Assembly: GCF_021155765.1 (NCBI RefSeq)
Contig: NC_060112.1
Location: forward strand, 4,216,001-4,280,000
Origin: Diprion similis
Lineage: Eukaryota > Arthropoda > Insecta > Hymenoptera > Diprionidae
Direction: 5' to 3'
Length of the DNA stretch: 64,000 bases
Within the stretch, counting starts at the first letter, position 1; every line of letters begins with the position of its first letter. The translations under genes were made by a program, and so were the position numbers. The notes beneath the pieces were generated by a model. The model saw nothing but the letters and a program-made list of their open reading frames with translations, was not told where the DNA came from and made no database searches. Of the stretch, positions 24,060-36,900 are shown in pieces.

Positions 24060-26519
24060 AGGCACCATTCCGACGTAATTTTGCAAGAGAAATCGATTGA
24101 TCGCAGTCCCAATACGCTGCGAGTAACGGATCAAAAGTTACAGCCAAAAAAACTGCAGATTTTCATCGTCATTTCTCTGCAGTTGGTCCTACCCTTTTTT
24201 CAATGTGTTTGTTGAGTTCCAGGGGTTCCAATTAGCCGAGAAACAGTCATACAAATCAATTCGGAGTCCAGAAATTTTCGGCTCCAAAAATCGCAAAAAA
24301 AGTAAGGCTAACCCCTCTGGATTTTTGGCGGAAATTTTGACCACTTTGAAAAGTGCTGCAATTATTTCTCCAGGGCACTATTCCGACGTAATTTTGCAAG
24401 GGAAATCGATTGATCGCAGTCCCAATACGCCGCGAGTAACGGATCAAAAGTTACAGCCAAAAAACTGCAGATTTTCATCGTCATTTCTCTGCAGTTGGTC
24501 CTACCCTTTTTTCAATGTGTTTGTTGAGTTCCAGGGGTTCCAATTAGCCAAGAAACGGTCATACAAATCAATTCGGAGTCCAGAAATTTTCGGCTCCAAA
24601 AATCGCAAAAAAAGTAAGGCTAACCCCTTTGGATTTTTGGCAAAAATTTCGACTACTTTGAAAAGTGCTGCAATTGATTCTTCAGGGCACTATTTCGACG
24701 TAATTTTGCAAGAGAAATCGATTGATCGCAGTCCCAATACGCTGCGAGTAACGAGTCAAAAGTTACAGCCAAAAAACTGCAGATTTTCATCGTCATTTCT
24801 CTGCAGTTGGTCCTACCCTTTTTTTAATGTGTTTGTTGAGTTCCTGGGGTTCCAATTAGCCAAGAAACGGTCATACAAATCAATTCGGAGTCCAGAAATT
24901 TTCGGCTCCAAAAATCGCAAAAAAAGTAAGGCTAACCCCTTTGGATTTTTGGCAAAAATTTCGACTACTTTGAAAAGTGCTGCAATTAATTCTTTAGGGC
25001 ACTATTCCGACGTAATTTTGCAAGAGAAATCGATCGATCGCAGTCCCAATACGCTGCGAGTAACGAGTCAAAAGTTACAGCCAAAAAACTGCAGATTTTC
25101 ATCGTCATTTCTCTGCAGTTGGTCCTACGCTTTTTTTAATGTGTTTGTTGAGTTCCTGGGGTTCCAATTAGCCAAGAAACGGTCATACAAATCAATTCGG
25201 AGTCTAGAAATTTTCGGCTCCAAAAATCGCAAAAAAAGTAAGGCTAACCCCTTTGGATTTTTGGCGAAAATTTCGACGACTTTGAAAAGTGCTGCAATTA
25301 ATTCTTTTAGGCACCATTCCGACGTAATTTTGCAAGAGAAATCGATTGATCGCAGTCCCAATACGCTGCGAGTAACGGATCAAAAGTTACAGCCAAAAAA
25401 ACTGCAGATTTTCATCGTCATTTCTCTGCAGTTGGTCCTACCCTTTTTTCAATGTGTTTGTTGAGTTCCAGGGGTTCCAATTAGCCGAGAAACAGTCATA
25501 CAAATCAATTCGGAGTCCAGAAATTTTCGGCTCCAAAAATCGCAAAAAAAGTAAGGCTAACCCCTCTGGATTTTTGGCGGAAATTTTGACCACTTTGAAA
25601 AGTGCTGCAATTATTTCTCCAGGGCACTATTCCGACGTAATTTTGCAAGGGAAATCGATTGATCGCAGTCCCAATACGCCGCGAGTAACGGATCAAAAGT
25701 TACAGCCAAAAAACTGCAGATTTTCATCGTCATTTCTCTGCAGTTGGTCCTACCCTTTTTTCAATGTGTTTGTTGAGTTCCAGGGGTTCCAATTAGCCAA
25801 GAAACGGTCATACAAATCAATTCGGAGTCCAGAAATTTTCGGCTCCAAAAATCGCAAAAAAAGTAAGGCTAACCCCTTTGGATTTTTGGCAAAAATTTCG
25901 ACTACTTTGAAAAGTGCTGCAATTGATTCTTCAGGGCACTATTTCGACGTAATTTTGCAAGAGAAATCGATTGATCGCAGTCCCAATACGCTGCGAGTAA
26001 CGAGTCAAAAGTTACAGCCAAAAAACTGCAGATTTTCATCGTCATTTCTCTGCAGTTGGTCCTACCCTTTTTTTAATGTGTTTGTTGAGTTCCTGGGGTT
26101 CCAATTAGCCAAGAAACGGTCATACAAATCAATTCGGAGTCCAGAAATTTTCGGCTTCAAAAATCGCAAAAAAAGTAAGGCTAACCCCTTTGGATTTTTG
26201 GCAAAAATTTCGACTACTTTGAAAAGTGCTGCAATTAATTCTTTAGGGCACTATTCCGACGTAATTTTGCAAGAGAAATCGATCGATCGCAGTCCCAATA
26301 CGCTGCGAGTAACGAGTCAAAAGTTACAGCCAAAAAACTGCAGATTTTCATCGTCATTTCTCTGCAGTTGGTCCTACGCTTTTTTTAATGTGTTTGTTGA
26401 GTTCCTGGGGTTCCAATTAGCCAAGAAACGGTCATACAAATCAATTCGGAGTCTAGAAATTTTCGGCTCCAAAAATCGCAAAAAAAGTAAGGCTAACCCC
26501 TTTGGATTTTTGGCGAAAA
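24060..26519. repeat. Tandem duplication of a 4-monomer (about 1,249 bp) block in the satellite
   Basis: Sequence from about 24,060 to 25,270 recurs at +1,249 (four monomers plus one base). Shared rare variants include ACCCCTCTGG, CAATACGCCGCGAG, ATTTCTCCAGGGC and the GATCGATCG form, each seen in both blocks. By eye there is one internal difference, GGCTCC near 24,904 against GGCTTC near 26,153. The extra base comes from an A-run change. Confidence 0.75.
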
Positions 26520-28896
26520 TTTCGACTACTTTGGAAAGTGCTGCAATTAATTCATTAGGGCACTATTCCGACGTAATTTTGCGAGAGAAATCGATTGATC
26601 GCAGTCCCAATACGCTGCGAGTAACGAGTCAAAAGTTACAGCCAAAATACTGCAGATTTTCATCGTCATTTCTCTGCAGTTAGTCCTACGCTTTTTTTCA
26701 TGTGTTTGTTGAGTTCCTGGGGTTCCAATTAGCCAAGAAACGGTCATACAAATCAATTCGGAGTCCAGAAATTTTCGGCTCCAAAAATCGCAAAAAAGTA
26801 AGGCTAAACCCTTTGGATTTTTGGCGAAAATTTTGACCACTTTGAAAAGTGCTGCAATTATTTCTTCAGGGCACTATTCCGACGTAATTTTGCAAGAGAA
26901 ATCGATTGATCGCAGTCCCAATACGCTGCGAGTAACGGATCAAAAGTTACAGCCAAAAAACTGCAGATTTTCATCGTCATTTCTCTGCAGTTGGTCCTAC
27001 CCTTTTTTCAATGTGTTTGTTGAGTTCTAGGGGTTCCAATTAGCCGAGAAACAGTCATACAAATCAATTCGGAGTCCAGAAATTTTCGGCTCCAAAAATC
27101 GCAAAAAAAGTAAGGCTAACCCCTTTGGATTTTTGGCGAAAATTTTGACCACTTTGAAAAGTGCTGCAATTATTTCTTCAGGGCACTATTCCGACGTAAT
27201 TTTGCAAGAGAAATCGATTGATCGCAGTCCCAATACGCTGCGAGTAACGGATCAAAAGTTACAGCCAAAAAACTGCAGATTTTCATCGTCATTTCTCTGC
27301 AGTTGGTCCTACCCTTTTTTTAATGTGTTTGTTGAGTTCCTGGGGTTCCAATTAGCCAAGAAACGGTCATACAAATCAATTCGGAGTCCAGAAATTTTCG
27401 GCTCCAAAAATCGCAAAAAAAGTAAGGCTAACCCCTTTGGATTTTTGGCGAAAATTTCGACGACTTTGGAAAGTGCTGCAATTAATTCTTTAAGGCACTA
27501 TTCCGACGTAATTTTGCAAGAGAAATCGATTGATCGCAGTCCCAATACGCTGCGAGTAACGGATCAAAAGTTACAGCCAAAAAAGTGCAGATTTTCATCG
27601 TCATTTCTCTGCAGTTGGTCCTTCCCTTTTTTTAATGTGTTTGTTGAGTTCCTGGGGTTCCAATTAGCCAAGAAACGGTCATACAAATCAATTCGGAGTC
27701 CAGAAATTTTCGGCTCCAAAAATCGAAAAAAAAGTAAGGCTAACCCCTTTGGATTTTTGGCAAAAATTTCGACTACTTTGAAAAGTGCTGCAATTATTTC
27801 TTCAGGGCACTATTCCGACGTAATTTTGCAAGAGAAATCGATTGATCGCAGTCCCAATACGCTGCGAGTAACGGATCAAAAGTTACAGCCAAAAAACTGC
27901 AGATTTTCATCGTCATTTCTCTGCAGTTGGTCCTACCCTTTTTTTAATGTGTTTGTTGAGTTCCTGGGGTTCCAATTAGCCAAGAAACGGTCATACAAAT
28001 CAATTCGGCGTCCAGAAATTTTCGGCTCCAAAAATCGCAAAAAAAGTAAGGCTAACCCCTTTGGATTTTTGGCGAAAATTTTGACCACTTTAAAAAGTGC
28101 TGCAATTATTTCTTCAGGGCACTATTACGACGTAATTTTGCAAGAGAAATCGATTGATCGCAGTCCCAATACGCTGCGAGTAACGGATCAAAAGTTACAG
28201 CCAAAAAACTGCAGATTTTCATCGTCATTTCTCTGCAGTTGGTCCTACGCTTTTTTTAATGTGTTTGTTGAGTTCCTGGGGTTCCAATTAGCCAAGAAAC
28301 GGTCATACAAATCAATTCGGAGTCTAGAAATTTTCGGCTCCAAAAATCGCAAAAAAAGTAAGGCTAACCCCTTTGGATTTTTGGCGAAAATTTCGACTAC
28401 TTTGGAAAGTGCTGCAATTAATTCATCAGGGCACTATTCCGACGTAATTTTGCGAGAGAAATCGATTGATCGCAGTCCCAATACGCTGCGAGTAACGAGT
28501 CAAAAGTTACAGCCAAAATACTGCAGATTTTCATCGTCATTTCTCTGCAGTTAGTCCTACGCTTTTTTTCATGTGTTTGTTGAGTTCCTGGGGTTCCAAT
28601 TAGCCAAGAAACGGTCATACAAATCAATTCGGAGTCCAGAAATTTTCGGCTCCAAAAATCGCAAAAAAGTAAGGCTAAACCCTTTGGATTTTTGGCGAAA
28701 ATTTTGACCACTTTGAAAAGTGCTGCAATTATTTCTTCAGGGCACTATTCCGACGTAATTTTGCAAGAGAAATCAATTGATCGCAGTCCCAATACGCTGC
28801 GAGTAACGGATCAAAAGTTACAGCCAAAAAACTGCAGATTTTCATCGTCATTTCTCTGCAGTTGGTCCTACCCTTTTTTCAATGTGTTTGTTGAGT
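26315..28896. repeat. Duplicated satellite segment at +1,871
   Basis: About 26,315-27,025 and 28,186-28,896 share rare variants: GAGTCTAGAAATT, AATTCAT in place of AATTCTT, CCAAAATACTGC, CAGTTAGTCCTACGC (which creates a stop in the open frame), TTTTTTTCATG and GGCTAAACCC. The offset is six monomers minus one base. A few single-base differences separate the copies. The material between them resembles the block near 15,590-16,720. Confidence 0.65.
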
Positions 28897-30254
28897 TCCA
28901 GGGGTTCCAATTAGCCGAGAAACAGTCATACAAATCAATTTGAAGTCCAGAAATTTTCGGCTCCAAAAATCGCAAAAAAAGTAAGGCTAACCCCTTTGGA
29001 TTGTTAGCGAAAATTTCGACCACTTTGAAAAGTGCTGCAATTATTTCTTCAGGGCACTATTCCGACGTCATTTTGCAAGAGAAATCGATTGATCGCAGTT
29101 CCAATACGCTGCGAGTAACGGATCAAAAGTTACAGCCAAAAAACTGCAGATTTTCATCGTCATTTCTCTGCAGTTGGTCCTACCCTTTTTTTAATGTGTT
29201 TGTTGAGTTCCTGGGGTTCCAATTAGCCAAGAAACGGTCATACAAATCAATTCGGAGTCCAGAAATTTTCGGCTCCGAAAATCGCAAAAAAAGTAAGGCT
29301 AACCCCTTTGGATTTTTGGCGAAAATTTCGACGACTTTGGAAAGTGCTGCAATTAATTCTTTAAGGCACTATTCCGACGTAATTTTGCAAGAGAAATCGA
29401 TTGATCGCAGTCCCAATACGCTGCGAGTAACGGATCAAAAGTTACAGCCAAAAAACTGCAGATTTTCATCGTCATTTCTCTGCAGTTGGTCCTACCCTTT
29501 TTTTAATGTGTTTGTTGAGTTCCTGGGGTTCCAATTAGCCAAGAAACGGTCATACAAATCAATTCGGAGTCCAGAAATTTTCGGCTCCAAAAATCGCAAA
29601 AAAAGTAAGGCTAACCCCTTTGGATTTTTGGCAAAAATTTCGACTACTTTGAAAAGTGCTGCAATTTTTTCTTCAGGGCACTATTCCGACGTAATTTTGC
29701 AAGAGAAATCGATTGATCGCAGTCCCAATACGCTGCGAGTAACGGATCAAAAGTTACAGCCAAAAAACTGCAGATTTTCATCGTCATTTCTCTGCAGTTG
29801 GTCCTACCCTTTTTTTAATGTGTTTGTTGAGTTCCTGGGGTTCCAATTAGCCAAGAAACGGTCATACAAATCAATTCGGCGTCCAGAAATTTTCGGCTCC
29901 AAAAATCGCAAAAAAAGTAAGGCTAACCCCTTTGGATTTTTGGCGAAAATTTTGACCACTTTGAAAAGTGCTGCAATTATTTCTTCAGGGCACTATTCCG
30001 ACGTAATTTTGCAAGAGAAATCGATTGATCGCAGTCCCAATACGCTGCGAGTAACGGATCAAAAGTTACAGCCAAAAAACTGCAGATTTTCATCGTCATT
30101 TCTCTGCAGTTGGTCCTACCCTTTTTTTAATGTGTTTGTTGAGTTCCTGGGGTTCCAATTAGCCAAGAAACGGTCATACAAATCAATTCGGAGTCCAGAA
30201 ATTTTCGGCTCCAAATATCGCAAAAAAAGTAAGGCTAACCCCTTTGGATTTTTG

Positions 30255-33200
30255 GCGAAAATCTCGACGACTCTGGAAAGTGCTGCAATTAATTCTTTAA
30301 GGCACCATTCCGACGTAATTTTGCAAGAGAAATCGATTGATCGCAGTCCCAATACGCTGCGAGTAACGGATCAAAAGTTACAGCAAAAAACTGCAGATTT
30401 TCATCGTCATTTCTCTGCAGTTGGTCCTGCGCTTTTTTTAATGTGTTTGTTGAGTTCCTGGGGTTCCAATAAGCCAAGAAACGGTCATACAAATCAATGC
30501 GGAGTCCAGAAATTTTCGGCTCCAAAAATCGCAAAAAAAGTAAGGCTAACCCCTTTGGATTTTTGGCGAAAATTTCGACTACTTTGGAAAGTGCTGCAAT
30601 TAATTCTTTAGGGCACTATTCCGACGTAATTTTGCGAGAGAAATCGATTAATCGCAGTCCCAATACGCTGCGAGTAACGAGTCAAAAGTTACAGCCAAAA
30701 AACTGCAGATTTTCATCGTCATTTCTCTGCAGTTGGTCCTACGCTTTTTTTAATGTGTATGTTGAGTTCCTGGGGTTCCAATTAGCCAAGAAACGGTCAT
30801 ACAAATCAATTCGGCGTCCAGAAATTTTCGGCTCCAAAAATCGCAAAAAAAGTAAGGCTTACCCCTTTGGATTATTGGCGAAAATTTCGACTACTTCAGA
30901 AAGTGCTGCAATTATTTCTTGAGGGCACTATTCCGACGTAATTTTGCGAGAGAAATCGATTGATCGCAGTCCCAATACGCTGCGAGTAACGAGTCAAAAG
31001 TTACAGCCAAAAAACTGCAGATTTTCATCGTCATTTCTCTGCAGTTGGTCCTACGCTTTTTTTAATGTGTTTGTTGAGTTCCTGGGGTTCCAATTAGCCA
31101 AGAAACGGTCATACAAATCAATTCGGAGTCCAGAAATTTTCGGCTCCAAAAATCGCAAAAAAAGTAAGGCTAACCCCTTTGGATTTTTGGCAAAAATTTC
31201 GACTACTTTGAAAAGTGCTGCAATTATTTCTTCAGGGCACTATTCCGACGTAATTTTGCAAGAGAAATCGATTGATCGCAGTCCCAATACGCTGCGAGTA
31301 ACGGATCAAAAGTTACAGCCAAAAAACTGCAGATTTTCATCGTCATTTCTCTGCAGTTGGTCCTACCCTTTTTTTAATGTGTTTGTTGAGTTCCTGGGGT
31401 TCCAATTAGCCAAGAAACGGTCATACAAATCAATTCGGCGTCCAGAAATTTTCGGCTCCAAAAATCGCAAAAAAAGTAAGGCTAACCCCTTTGAATTTTT
31501 GGCGAAAATTTTGACCACTTTGAAAAGTGCTGCAATTATTTCTTCAGGGCACTATTCCGACGTAATTTTGCAAGAGAAATCGATTGATCGCAGTCCCAAT
31601 ACGCTGCGAGTAACGGATCAAAAGTTACAGCCAAAAAACTGCAGATTTTCATCGTCATTTCTCTGCAGTTGGTCCTACCGTTTTTTTAATGTGTTTGTTG
31701 AGTTCCTGGGGTTCCAATTAGCCAAGAAACGGTCATACAAATCAATTCGGAGTCCAGAAATTTTCGGCTCCAAAAATCGCAAAAAAAGTAAGGCTAACCC
31801 CTTTGGATTTTTGGCAAAAATTTCGACGACTCTGAAAAGTGCTGCAATTAATTCTTTGAGGCACTATTCCGACGTAATTTTGCAAGAGAAATCGATTGAT
31901 CGCAGTCCCAATACGCTGCGAGTAACGGATCAAAAGTTACAGCCAAAAAACTGCAGATTTTCATCGTCATTTCTCTGCAGTTGGTCCTACCCTTTTTTTA
32001 ATGTGTTTGTTGAGTTCCTGGGGTTCCAATTAGCCAAGAAACGGTCATACAAATCAATTCGGAGTCCAGAAATTTTCGGCTCCAAAAATCGCAAAAAAAG
32101 TAAGGCTAACCCCTTTGGATTATTGGCGAAAATTTCGACTACTTTAGAAAATGCTGCAATTATTTCTTGAGGGCACTATTCCGAAGTAATTTTGCGAGAG
32201 AAATCGATTGATCGCAGTCCCAATACGCTGCGAGTAACGAGTCAAAAGTTACAGCCAAAAAACTGCAGATTTTCATCGTCATTTCTCTGCAGTTGGTCCT
32301 ACGCTTTTTTTAATGTGTTTGTTGAGTTCCTGGGGTTCCAATTAGCCAAGAAACGGTCATACAAATCAATTCGGAGTCCAGAAATTTTCGGCTCCAAAAA
32401 TCGCAAAAAAAGTGAGGCTAACCCCTTTGGATTTTTGGCGAAAATTTCGACTACTTCGGAAAGTGCTGCAATTAATTCTTTAGGGCACTATTCCGACGTA
32501 ATTTTGCGAGAGAAATCGATTGATCGCAGTCCCAATACGCTGCGAGTAACGAGTCAAAAGTTACAGCCAAAAAACTGCAGATTTTCATCGTCATTTCTCT
32601 GCAGTTGGTCCTACGCTTTTTTTAATGTGTATGTTGAGTTCCTGGGGTTCCAATTAGCTAAGAAACGGTCATACAAATCAATTCGGAGTCCAGAAATTTT
32701 CGGCTCCAAAAATCGCAAAAAAGTAAGGCTAACCCCTTTGGATTTTTGGCGAAAATTTGGACCACTTTGTAAAGTGCTGCAATTATTTCTTCAGGGCACT
32801 ATTCCGACGTAATTTTGCAAGAGAAATCAATTGATCGCAGTCCCAATACGCTGCGAGTAACGGATCAAAAGTTACAGCCAAAAAACTGCAGATTTTCATC
32901 GTCATTTCTCTGCAGTTGGTCCTACCCTTTTTTCAATGTGTTTGTTGAGTTCCAGGGGTTCCAATTAGCCGAGAAACAGTCATACAAATCAATTCGAAGT
33001 CCAGAAATTTTCGGCTCCAAAAATCGCAAAAAAGTAAGGCTAACCCCTTTGGATTTTTGGCGAAAATTTTGACCACTTTGAAAAGTGCTGCAATTATTTC
33101 TTCAGGGCACTATTCCGACGTAATTTTGCAAGAGAAATCGATTGATCGCAGTCCCAATACGCTGCGAGTAACGGATCAAAAGTTACAGCCAAAAAACTGC

Positions 33201-33930
33201 AGATTTTCATCGTCATTTCTCTGCAGTTGGTCCTACCCTTTTTTTAATGTGTTTGTTGAGTTCCTGGGGTTCCAATTAGCCAAGAAACGGTCATACAAAT
33301 CAATTCGGAGTCCAGAAATTTTCGGCTCCAAAAATCGCAAAAAAAGTAAGGCTAACCCCTTTGGATTTTTGGTGAAAATCTCGACGACTCTGGAAAGTGC
33401 TGCAATTAATTCTTTAAGGCACCATTCCGACGTAATTTTGCAAGAGAAATCGATTGATCGCAGTCCCAATACGCTGCGAGTAACGGATCAAAAGTTACAG
33501 CCAAAAAACTGCAGATTTTCATCGTCATTTCTCTGCAGTTGGTCCTGCGCTTTTTTTAATGTGTTTGTTGAGTTCCTGGGGTTCCAATAAGCCAAGAAAC
33601 GGTCATACAAATCAATGCGGAGTCCAGAAATTTTCGGCTCCAAAAATCGCAAAAAAAGTAAGGCTAACCCCTTTGGATTTTTGGCGAAAATTTCGACTAC
33701 TTTGGAAAGTGCTGCAATTAATTCTTTAGGGCACTATTCCGACGTAATTTTGCGAGAGAAATCGATTAATCGCAGTCCCAATACGCTGCGAGTAACAAGT
33801 CAAAAGTTACAGCCAAAAAACTGCAGATTTTCATCGTCATTTCTCTGCAGTTGGTCCTACGCTTTTTTTAATGTGTATGTTGAGTTCCTGGGGTTCCAAT
33901 TAGCCAAGAAACGGTCATACAAATCAATTC
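30255..33930. repeat. Duplicated satellite segment at about +3,118
   Basis: About 30,255-30,812 and 33,372-33,930 share rare variants: ATCTCGACGACTCTGG, GGTCCTGCGC, CCAATAAGCC, CAATGCGGAG, CGATTAATCG and ATGTGTATGTTG. The offset is 10 monomers less two or three bases, caused by A-run and C-run changes. A similar pair of variants (CAATAAGCC, CAATGCGG) also appears near 35,147-35,177. Confidence 0.6.
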
Positions 33931-36900
33931 GGAGTCCAGAAATTTTCGGCTCCAAAAATCGCAAAAAAGTAAGGCTAACCCCTCTGGATTTTTGGCGAAA
34001 ATTTTGACCACTTTGAAAAGTGCTGCAATTATTTCTTCAGGGCACTTTCCCGACGTAATTTTGCAAGAGAAATCGATTGATCGCAGTCCCAATACGCTGC
34101 GAGTAACGGATCAAAAGTTACAGCCAAAAAACTGCAGATTTTCATCGTCATTTCTCTGCAGTTGGTCCTACCCTTTTTTCAATGTGTTTGTTGAGTTCCA
34201 GGGGTTCCAATTAGCCGAGAAACGGTCATACAAATCAATTCGGAGTCGAGAAATTTTCGGCTCCAAAAATCGCAAAAAAAGTAAGGCTAACCCCTTTGGA
34301 TTTTTGGCGAAAATTTCGACTACTTTGAAAAGTGCTGCAAATAATTCTTTAGGGCACCATTCCGGTGTAATTTCGCAAGAGAAATCGATTGATCGCAGTC
34401 CCAATACGCTGCGAGTAACGAGTCAAAAGTTACAGCCAAAAAACTGCAGATTTTCATCGTCATTTCTCTGCAGTTGGTCCTACCCTTTTTTCAATGTGTT
34501 TGTTGAGTTCCAGGGGTTCCAATTAGCCGAGAAACAGTCATACAAATCAATTCGGAGTCCAGAAATTTTCGGCTCCAAAAATCGCAAAAAAAGTGAGGCT
34601 AACCCCTTTGGATTTTTGGCGAAAATTTTGACCACTTTGAAAAGTGCTGCAATTATTCCTTCAGGGCACTATTCCGACGTAATTTTGCAAGAGAAATCGA
34701 TTGATCGCAGTCCCAATACGCTGCGAGTAACGGATCAAAAGTTACAGCCAAAAAACTGCAGATTTTCATCGTCATTTCTCTGCAGTTGGTCCTACCCTTT
34801 TCTTAATGTGTTTGTTGAGTTCCTGGGGTTCCAATTAGCCAAGAAACGGTCATACAAATCAATTCGGAGTCCAGAAATTTTCGGCTCCAAAAATCGCAAA
34901 AAAAGTAAGGCTAACCCCTTTGGATTATTGGCGAAAATTTCGACTACTTTAGAAAGTGCTGCAATTAATTCTTGAGGGCACTATTCCGACGTAATTTTGC
35001 AAGAGAAATCGATTGATCGCAGTCCCAATACGCTGCGAGTAACGAGTCAAAAGTTACAGCCAAAGAACTGCAGATTTTCATCGTCATTTCTCTGCAGTTG
35101 GTCCTACGCTTATTTTAATGTGTTTGTTATGTTCCTGGGGTTCCAATAAGCCAAGAAACGGTCATACAAATCAATGCGGAGTCCAGAAATTTTCGGCTCC
35201 AAAATCGCAAAAAAAGTAAGGCTAACCCCTTTGGATTTTTGGCGGAAATTTTGACCACGTTGAAAAGTGCTGCAATTATTTCTTCAGGGCACTATTCCGA
35301 CGTAATTTTGCAAGAGAAATCGATTGATCGCAGTCCCAATACGCCGCGAGTAACGGATCAAAAGTTACAGCCAAAAAACTGCAGATTTTCATCGTCATTT
35401 CTCTGCAGTTGGTCCTACCCTTTTTTCAATGTGTTTGTTGAGTTCCAGGGGTTCCAATTAGCCGAGAAACGGTCATACAAATCAATTCGGAGTCGAGAAA
35501 TTTTCGGCTCCAAAAATCGCAAAAAAAGTAAGGCTAACCCCTTTGGATTTTTGGCGAAAATTTCGACTACTTTGAAAAGTGCTGCAATTAATTCTTTAGG
35601 GCACCATTCCGGTGTAATTTTGCAAGAGAAATCGATTGATCGCAGTCCCAATACGCTGCGAGTAACGAGTCAAAAGTTACAGCCAAAAAACTGCAGATTT
35701 TCATCGTCATTTCTCTGTAGTTGGTCCTACCCTTTTTTTAATGTGTTTGTTGAGTTCCTGGGGTTCCAATTAGCCAAGAAAGGGTCATACAAATAAATTC
35801 GGAGTCCAGAAATTTTCGGCTTTAAAAATCGCAAAAAAAGTAAGGCTATTCCCTTTGGATTTCAGGCGAAAATTTTGACCACTTTGAAAAGTGCTGCAAT
35901 TATTTCTTCAGGGCACTATTCCGACGTAATTTTGCAAGAGAAATCGATTGATCGCAGTCCCAATACGCTGCGAGTAACGGATCAAAAGTTACAGCCAAAA
36001 AACTGCAGATTTTCATCGTCATTTCTCTGCAGTTGGTCCTACCCTTTTTTTAATGTGTTTGTTGAGTTCCTGGGGTTCCAATTAGCCAAGAAACGGTCAT
36101 ACAAATCAATTCGGAGTCCAGAAATTTTCGGCTCCAAAAATCGCAAAAAAAGTAAGGCTAACCCCTTTGGATTTTTGGCAGAAATTTCGACTACTTTGAA
36201 AAGTGCTGCAATTAATTCTTTAGGGCACTATTCCGACGTAATTTTGCAAGAGAAATCGATTGATCGCAGTCCCAATACGCTGCGAGTAACGAGTCAAAAG
36301 TTACAGCCAAAAAACTGCAGATTTTTATCGTCATTTCTCTGCAGTTGGTCCTACCCTTTTTTTAATGTGTTTGTTGAGTTCCTGGGGTTCCAATTAGCCA
36401 AGAAACGGTCATACAAATCAATTCGGAGTCCAGAAATTTTCGGCTCTAAAAATCGCAAAAAAAGTAAGGCTAACCCCTTTGGATTTTTGGCGAAAATTTC
36501 GACGACTTTGGAAAGTGCTGCAATTAATTCTTTAAGGCACTATTCCGACGTAATTTTGCAAGAGAAAACGATTGATCGCAGTCCCAATACGCTGCGAGTA
36601 ACGGATCAAAAGTAACAGCCAAAAAACTGCAGATTTTCATCGTCATTTCTCTGCAGTTGGTCCTACCCTTTTTTCAATGTGTTTGTTGAGTTCCAGGGGT
36701 TCCAATTAGCCGAGAAACGGTCATACAAATCAATTCGGAGACGAGAAATTTTCGGCTCCAAAAATCGCAAAAAAAGTAAGGCTAACCCCTTTGGATTTTT
36801 GGCGAAAATTTCGACTACTTTGAAACGTGCTGCAATTAATTCTTTAGGGCACCATTCCGGTGTAATTTTGCAAGAGAAATCGATTGATCGCAGTCCCAAT

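Noticed and set aside
21204-24215. 1,003-codon open frame as a giant repetitive protein gene
   Set aside because: It is ten satellite monomers read in their open frame. Variation between monomers is mostly amino-acid-changing, and frames are ended by A-run changes and stops. No start context, introns or known domain support it.
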